A stretch of DNA of 16,839 nt from DASSTY01 sp035760645 (GTDB lineage Bacteria > Gemmatimonadota > Gemmatimonadetes > Gemmatimonadales > GWC2-71-9). Of the stretch, positions 13,235 through 16,839 are shown in pieces. Position 1 is the first letter of the stretch; every line of letters starts with the position of its first letter. The notes below the pieces were generated by a model. The model had not been told where the DNA came from and did not search any database. It saw only the letters and a list, made by a program, of their open reading frames with translations. A program made the position numbers and the translations under genes. The DNA lies in assembly GCA_035760645.1 (NCBI GenBank), contig DASTSO010000033.1, positions 1 to 16,839 of the forward strand, read 5' to 3'.

Positions 13235-15215
13235 CAGACATCACGGCGGCGCGCCCGTCGAGCATCTCGCGGACCTTGCGGCCGAGGGCCTCGGGGGTGA
13301 ACGGCTTCTGCTGGAACGGAGCCTCGGGGTCGAGCAGCCCCCGCTGGACGACGTCGTCGCCGGTGTAGCCGGACATGTAGAGCACGGCGACCGAGGGATG
13401 GTCGCGCCGCAGATGCTCGGCGAGCTCCCGGCCGCCCATCTCGGGCATCACGACGTCGGTGATGACGAGCCGCACGTCCCGCCGCCGCTCGAGCTCGGCC
13501 AGCGCCTCGCGGCCGTGGCGGGCGCCGACCACGGTGTAGCCGAGCTCCTCGAGCGCGCGGCTCGCGAGCTCGCGCACCACCTCTTCGTCCTCCACGATGA
13601 GGATCGTCTCGCTGCCGCCCCGCGGCGGCTCGGCCCGCGGCACCGCGCGCGTGGTTTCGGCGGGGTCGGCGACGAGCGGCAGGTAGACCTTGAACGTCGT
13701 GCCGAGGCCGCGCTCGCTGTAGACCCAGATGTAGCCGCCCGACTGCTTCACGACGCCGTACACCGTGGAGAGGCCGAGGCCGGTGCCCTTGCCCACGGGC
13801 TTGGTCGTGAAGAAGGGCTCGAAGATGCGCGCCTGCGTCTCGGCGTCCATCCCGACCCCGGTGTCGCTCACGGCGAGCATGAGGTAGCGGCCCGGCACGA
13901 TGCTCACGCCGGGGCGGCGGCGCAGGTAGGCGTCGTCGAGCTCGGCCGCGCCGGTCTCGATCGTCACCCGCCCGTCGCCCGGCATCGCGTCGCGGGCGTT
14001 GAGGGCGAGGTTGACGAGCGCCTGCTCGACCTGGCTCTGGTCGGCGCGCACCGCGCCCAGGCCGGGGGCGAGCCGGAGCTCGAGGGTGCAGGTCTCGCCG
14101 AGGAGGCGGCGCAGCATGCCGGCGATCCCCTCGACGACGCCGTTCAGGTCGAGGACGCGCGGCTGGAGGATCTGCTGGCGGCTGAAGGCGAGGAGCTGGC
14201 GGGTGACGTCGCTCGCGCGGCCCGCGGCGCGCAGGATCTCGTCGAGGTCGGCGGCACGGCGGTCATCCGCGGCGAAGCTGCGGCGCAGGAAGCCGCCGAA
14301 GCCGAGGATGACGGTCATCATGTTGTTCACCTCGTGCGCCACCCCGCCGGCGAGCCGGCCCACCGCCTCCATCCGCTCGGCGCGGCGGAAGTGGTCCTCG
14401 GCCGTCTTGCGGGCGTCGATGTCGAGCACGCCGAGACAGACGCCGAGGACCGCGCCGTCGTCGGTGACGGGGAAGAAGCTCGCCTCGAACCAGCGGCTGC
14501 GCCCGACGGGGTCCTGCACCTCGCGCTCGATCGTCGTCGGCTGGCGCTCGAGGGCGAGGGCGAAGAACCGGTCCCACTCCTCGCGGATCCCCGCCGGCAG
14601 GAGGTCGCGCAACCGGTCGCCGACGCGCACCTCGCCGCCGGTGACCCAGCGGGCCCAGTCGCTCGAGGCCTTGTTGACCATGAGCACCCGGCCCTCGGGG
14701 TCGAGGAGGACGTAGTCCTGCAGCGCGTTGCTGAAGATGGCGCGCAGGTGCGCCTCGCTGCGCCGCAGCGCGAGCTCGGCCTGGCGCTGCTGGGCGCGGC
14801 TGCGCTCGCGCTCGAGCGCCGCGGCGATGGCGGGGCCGATGCGGGCGAGGTTGTTCTTGAGGAGGTAGTCGGCGGCGCCGGCGCGCATGCAGCCGACGGC
14901 GGTCTCCTCGTTGATCGAGCCGGTGACGACGATGAACGGCACGGCGGGCGCCAGCTCGCGCGCGAGCCGCAGGGCCGCCATCCCGTCGAAGCCGGGAAGC
15001 GAGTAGTCGGAGAGGATGAGCTGCGGGGCGAACGCCTCGAGCTCGCGCACGAACGCCTCGCGGTTCGACACGCAGCGCGTCTCGCACACGATGCCGGCCC
15101 GCGCGAGCTCGTACTCCAGGAGCTCGGCGTCCATCGGCACGTCCTCCAGGAGGAGGATGCGGAGCGGGGTCGGGGCGAGTGCCGTCGAGGCGACCTCGGA
15201 ATGCGTCGGGATCAT
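13227..15215 (-). CDS. Hybrid sensor histidine kinase, REC-PAS-HisKA-HATPase-REC
   Basis: A 662-aa soluble two-component protein. Order: N-terminal receiver (17-135; phosphoacceptor D70 in LILSDYSLPG, K120), coiled linker (about 136-153), PAS (about 154-270), HisKA with H294 in GGVAHEVNNMM, HATPase with N-box ALVNLALNARDAMP (399-412), G1 DTGVGMD (451-457) and GKGTGLGLSTVYG (475-487), then a C-terminal receiver (535-655; D587 in LVITDVVMPEMGG, K637). There is no membrane segment, so it responds to an internal signal or to phosphorylation of its first receiver by another kinase. I chose ATG 15215 because the upstream extension (to 15344) is Pro/Arg/Gly-rich and comes from hairpin DNA; the ribosome-binding site is poor either way. 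Nearest relatives are the common cytoplasmic REC-PAS kinases. It is the first gene of a four-gene minus-strand operon. Confidence 0.93.
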   Translation of the reverse strand: MIPTHSEVASTALAPTPLRILLLEDVPMDAELLEYELARAGIVCETRCVSNREAFVRELEAFAPQLILSDYSLPGFDGMAALRLARELAPAVPFIVVTGSINEETAVGCMRAGAADYLLKNNLARIGPAIAAALERERSRAQQRQAELALRRSEAHLRAIFSNALQDYVLLDPEGRVLMVNKASSDWARWVTGGEVRVGDRLRDLLPAGIREEWDRFFALALERQPTTIEREVQDPVGRSRWFEASFFPVTDDGAVLGVCLGVLDIDARKTAEDHFRRAERMEAVGRLAGGVAHEVNNMMTVILGFGGFLRRSFAADDRRAADLDEILRAAGRASDVTRQLLAFSRQQILQPRVLDLNGVVEGIAGMLRRLLGETCTLELRLAPGLGAVRADQSQVEQALVNLALNARDAMPGDGRVTIETGAAELDDAYLRRRPGVSIVPGRYLMLAVSDTGVGMDAETQARIFEPFFTTKPVGKGTGLGLSTVYGVVKQSGGYIWVYSERGLGTTFKVYLPLVADPAETTRAVPRAEPPRGGSETILIVEDEEVVRELASRALEELGYTVVGARHGREALAELERRRDVRLVITDVVMPEMGGRELAEHLRRDHPSVAVLYMSGYTGDDVVQRGLLDPEAPFQQKPFTPEALGRKVREMLDGRAAVMSGG

Positions 15216-15502
15216 GGAACAGCGCAACTTGCCCCGCCGTGCCGGCAGCGTCAACCCTTCGCGGGCGCCGGCAGCGTGCGCCGGCAGCGGGCCCGCCAAC
15301 GGCCGGGTAACGGCCCGGCTGGGGCCCCGGCCGGGGTTGACCAACGGCGTGCGGGGCCGTTCTTTCCGAGGTTCCTTCAGGGAATCTTCAGGATCGCAGG
15401 GCAGCGGATCGCAGGTCGCGGTTCTCCCTCCGTAGTACTGCGGACCCCCGTGGGTCCGCGGCCCCGGCTCGGGGCGTGGTATCCCCCACTGCAGAGGACT
15501 CG
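15216..15502. promoter_or_regulatory. Divergent intergenic region, hairpin-rich
   Basis: This 287-bp stretch between divergent signalling genes must hold both promoters. The left part has GCCGGCAGCG three times (from 15241 to about 15291). It also has an imperfect inverted repeat with ends GTCAACCC (15250-15257) and GGGTTGAC (15334-15341). A possible plus-strand -35 is TTGACC at 15337-15342, but 17 nt on there is only TTCTTT. A near-palindrome CCGTAGTACTGCGG (15430-15443) could be an operator. Next are a hairpin GCGGACCC/GGGTCCGC (15440-15447/15452-15459) and GCCCC/GGGGC at 15461-15475. AGAGGA at 15493-15498 is the ribosome-binding site for the gene at 15503. No gene is evident. Confidence 0.45.
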
Positions 15503-16839
15503 ATGTCGTCCACCCAGACTTCTTCCAACGGCAAGGGCGGCCGGCGCACCCGGCGCCCCAAGGCGGCCGACGTCCAGCGGGACGGCGGCGGCGCGCTCGA
15601 CCTGGACCGGCTGCTCGAGGTACTCGAGCGCGTACGCCGGGGCGACTTCAGCGCCCGGCTGCGGGGCGGGAGCGGCCGCGGGCGCGAGGTGGCGGCCGCG
15701 CTCAACGAGATCATCGAGCGCAACGAGGCCACGAGCCGCGAGCTCGCGCGGGTGGGCAAGGCGGTCGGCAAGGAGGGCCGCATCACCGAGCGCGCCGCGC
15801 TGCCCGGGGCGGCAGGCGGGTGGGCCGCCTCGGTCGAGGCGGTGAACACGCTCATCGGCGACCTGGTCCAGCCCACGAGCGAGGTGGCGCGCGTCATCGA
15901 CGCCGTCGCCAAGGGCGACCTCTCGCAGAGCATGGCGCTCGAGATCGAGGGCCGGCCCCTCCAGGGCGAGTTCCTGCGGATCGGCCGCACGGTGAACTCG
16001 ATGGTGGACCAGCTCAACTCCTTCGCCGGCGAAGTGACGCGCGTGGCGCGCGAGGTCGGCACCGAAGGGAAGCTGGGCGGCCAGGCGCGCGTGAAGGGGG
16101 TCGCCGGCACCTGGAAGGACCTCACGGACAACGTCAACTCTATGGCGTCGAACCTGACGGCCCAGGTCCGCAACATCGCGCAGGTGACGACCGCGGTCGC
16201 CAACGGCGACCTCTCGAAGAAGATCACGGTGGACGTGAAGGGCGAGATCCTCGAGCTCAAGAACACCATCAACACGATGGTGGACCAGCTGAACGGCTTC
16301 GCCGCCGAAGTGACGCGCGTGGCGCGCGAGGTGGGCACCGAAGGCAAGCTCGGTGGCCAGGCGGACGTGAAAGACGTGAGCGGCGTGTGGAAGGATCTCA
16401 CGGATAACGTGAACTCCATGGCCGGCAATCTCACCGGTCAGGTGCGCAACATCGCCGAGGTCGCCACGGCGATCGCGCGTGGCGATCTGTCCCGCAAGAT
16501 CACGGTGGACGTGCGTGGCGAGATCCTGCAGCTGAAGGAAACCATCAACACGATGGTGGATCAGCTCCGTTCGTTCGCATCCGAAGTCACGCGCGTGGCA
16601 CGTGAAGTGGGCACGGAAGGCAAGCTTGGCGGGCAGGCGTACGTGCCGGGCGTTGCCGGCACGTGGAAGGACCTGACGGACAGCGTCAACTCGATGGCGA
16701 GCAATCTCACCGGCCAGGTCCGCAACATCGCGGATGTGTCCACGGCCATCGCGCGCGGCGACCTGTCGCGCAAGATCACGGTGGATGTGCGCGGCGAGAT
16801 TCTGGAGCTCAAGAACACCATCAACACGATGGTGGACCA
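15503..16839 (+). CDS. Poly-HAMP signalling protein, probable hybrid histidine kinase (N-terminal part)
   Basis: The frame is open from ATG 15503 to the window end: 445 complete codons, 3' end missing. A Ser/Thr/Lys/Arg-rich tail (1-28) has no signal peptide or membrane segment, so the protein is cytoplasmic. Divergent HAMP-like segments follow (about 32-165, containing LLEVLERVRRGDFSARL and VIDAVAKGDLSQSM). From residue 167 a 92-residue unit repeats exactly in phase, starting at residues 167, 259, 351 and 443. Each unit carries MVDQL, EVTRVAREVGTEGKLGGQA, W-KDLTD-VNSMA-NLT-QVRNIA and GDLS-KITVDV-GEIL-LK. This matches the poly-HAMP arrays of group III hybrid kinases (fungal Nik1/Os-1 and bacterial relatives), where a kinase core and receivers follow. 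That core lies beyond the window and is inference. AGAGGA five bases upstream supports the start. Confidence 0.88.
   Translation, partial: MSSTQTSSNGKGGRRTRRPKAADVQRDGGGALDLDRLLEVLERVRRGDFSARLRGGSGRGREVAAALNEIIERNEATSRELARVGKAVGKEGRITERAALPGAAGGWAASVEAVNTLIGDLVQPTSEVARVIDAVAKGDLSQSMALEIEGRPLQGEFLRIGRTVNSMVDQLNSFAGEVTRVAREVGTEGKLGGQARVKGVAGTWKDLTDNVNSMASNLTAQVRNIAQVTTAVANGDLSKKITVDVKGEILELKNTINTMVDQLNGFAAEVTRVAREVGTEGKLGGQADVKDVSGVWKDLTDNVNSMAGNLTGQVRNIAEVATAIARGDLSRKITVDVRGEILQLKETINTMVDQLRSFASEVTRVAREVGTEGKLGGQAYVPGVAGTWKDLTDSVNSMASNLTGQVRNIADVSTAIARGDLSRKITVDVRGEILELKNTINTMVD
16001..16828 (+). repeat. Three 276-bp coding tandem repeats (HAMP units)
   Basis: ATGGTGGACCAGCT-type unit starts fall at 16001, 16277, 16553 and 16829, exactly 276 bp apart, so three complete 92-codon units and the start of a fourth are present. 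The protein is nearly identical between units while synonymous sites differ. From about 16365 onwards codons ending in A or T (GAA, CGT, GAT, GCA, CTT, GTT) become more common than in the first unit. Confidence 0.9.

Noticed and set aside
15216..15344. N-terminal extension of the histidine kinase to a GTG at 15344
   Set aside because: The 43 extra residues are Pro/Gly/Arg-rich, come from hairpin-rich intergenic DNA and precede a normal receiver start at ATG 15215.
13122..15845. A 907-codon plus-strand frame opposite the histidine kinase
   Set aside because: It is the antisense shadow of the kinase gene, whose domains are complete and recognisable on the minus strand.

Overview
The window is GC-rich DNA (I estimate near 70% GC) packed with overlapping start and stop codons. 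It contains no tRNA or rRNA gene, no insertion sequence and no CRISPR array. The gene set is SufS-SufU with a CGC bacilliredoxin, a NatA/NatB-type exporter, MnmG next to ParA-ParB with parS sites, a bactofilin operon, and a poly-HAMP kinase. With the codon bias, this suggests a free-living bacterium of the Gemmatimonadota or a similar GC-rich phylum. That placement is a judgement from the sequence style, not a tested result.

Layout. (1) 30-2538 (+): sulfur mobilisation and thiol cluster, sufS - sufU - bacilliredoxin - small unknown protein, closed by a strong hairpin terminator at 2562-2595. (2) 2704-5005 (+): two-gene ABC exporter whose ATPase and permease overlap by 8 nt. (3) 5036-5178: a 143-bp intergenic palindromic element. 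(4) 5227-7113 (+): mnmG, whose last codons and stop lie inside a perfect parS site. (5) 7114-7802: 689 bp without a credible gene. Two parS sites bound a 541-bp imperfect giant inverted repeat that itself contains two long perfect palindromes; a sigma70-like promoter for parA follows. (6) 7803-12156 (+): parA - parB - M23 peptidase - bactofilin - BMP-family lipoprotein. Every junction overlaps except a 49-bp spacer of 11-bp repeats after parB. A hairpin terminator at 12230-12263 separates this operon from a convergent one. (7) 12295-15215 (-): hybrid histidine kinase - winged-helix protein - two tandem small three-TM proteins. (8) 15216-15502: divergent, hairpin-rich intergenic region. (9) 15503 to the window end (+): N-terminal part of a soluble poly-HAMP signalling protein, cut by the window edge, with exact 276-bp (92-residue) repeats.

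How the genes fit together. The centre of the window looks like a chromosome-organisation locus. The tRNA-modification gene mnmG, often near the replication origin, carries one parS. parA and parB are co-transcribed with a LytM/M23 cell-wall hydrolase and a bactofilin scaffold, so segregation and local wall remodelling may be coordinated. The terminal lipoprotein is an unexpected fifth member. The two items most worth following are the parS-capped giant inverted repeat and the parAB-M23-bactofilin-lipoprotein operon.
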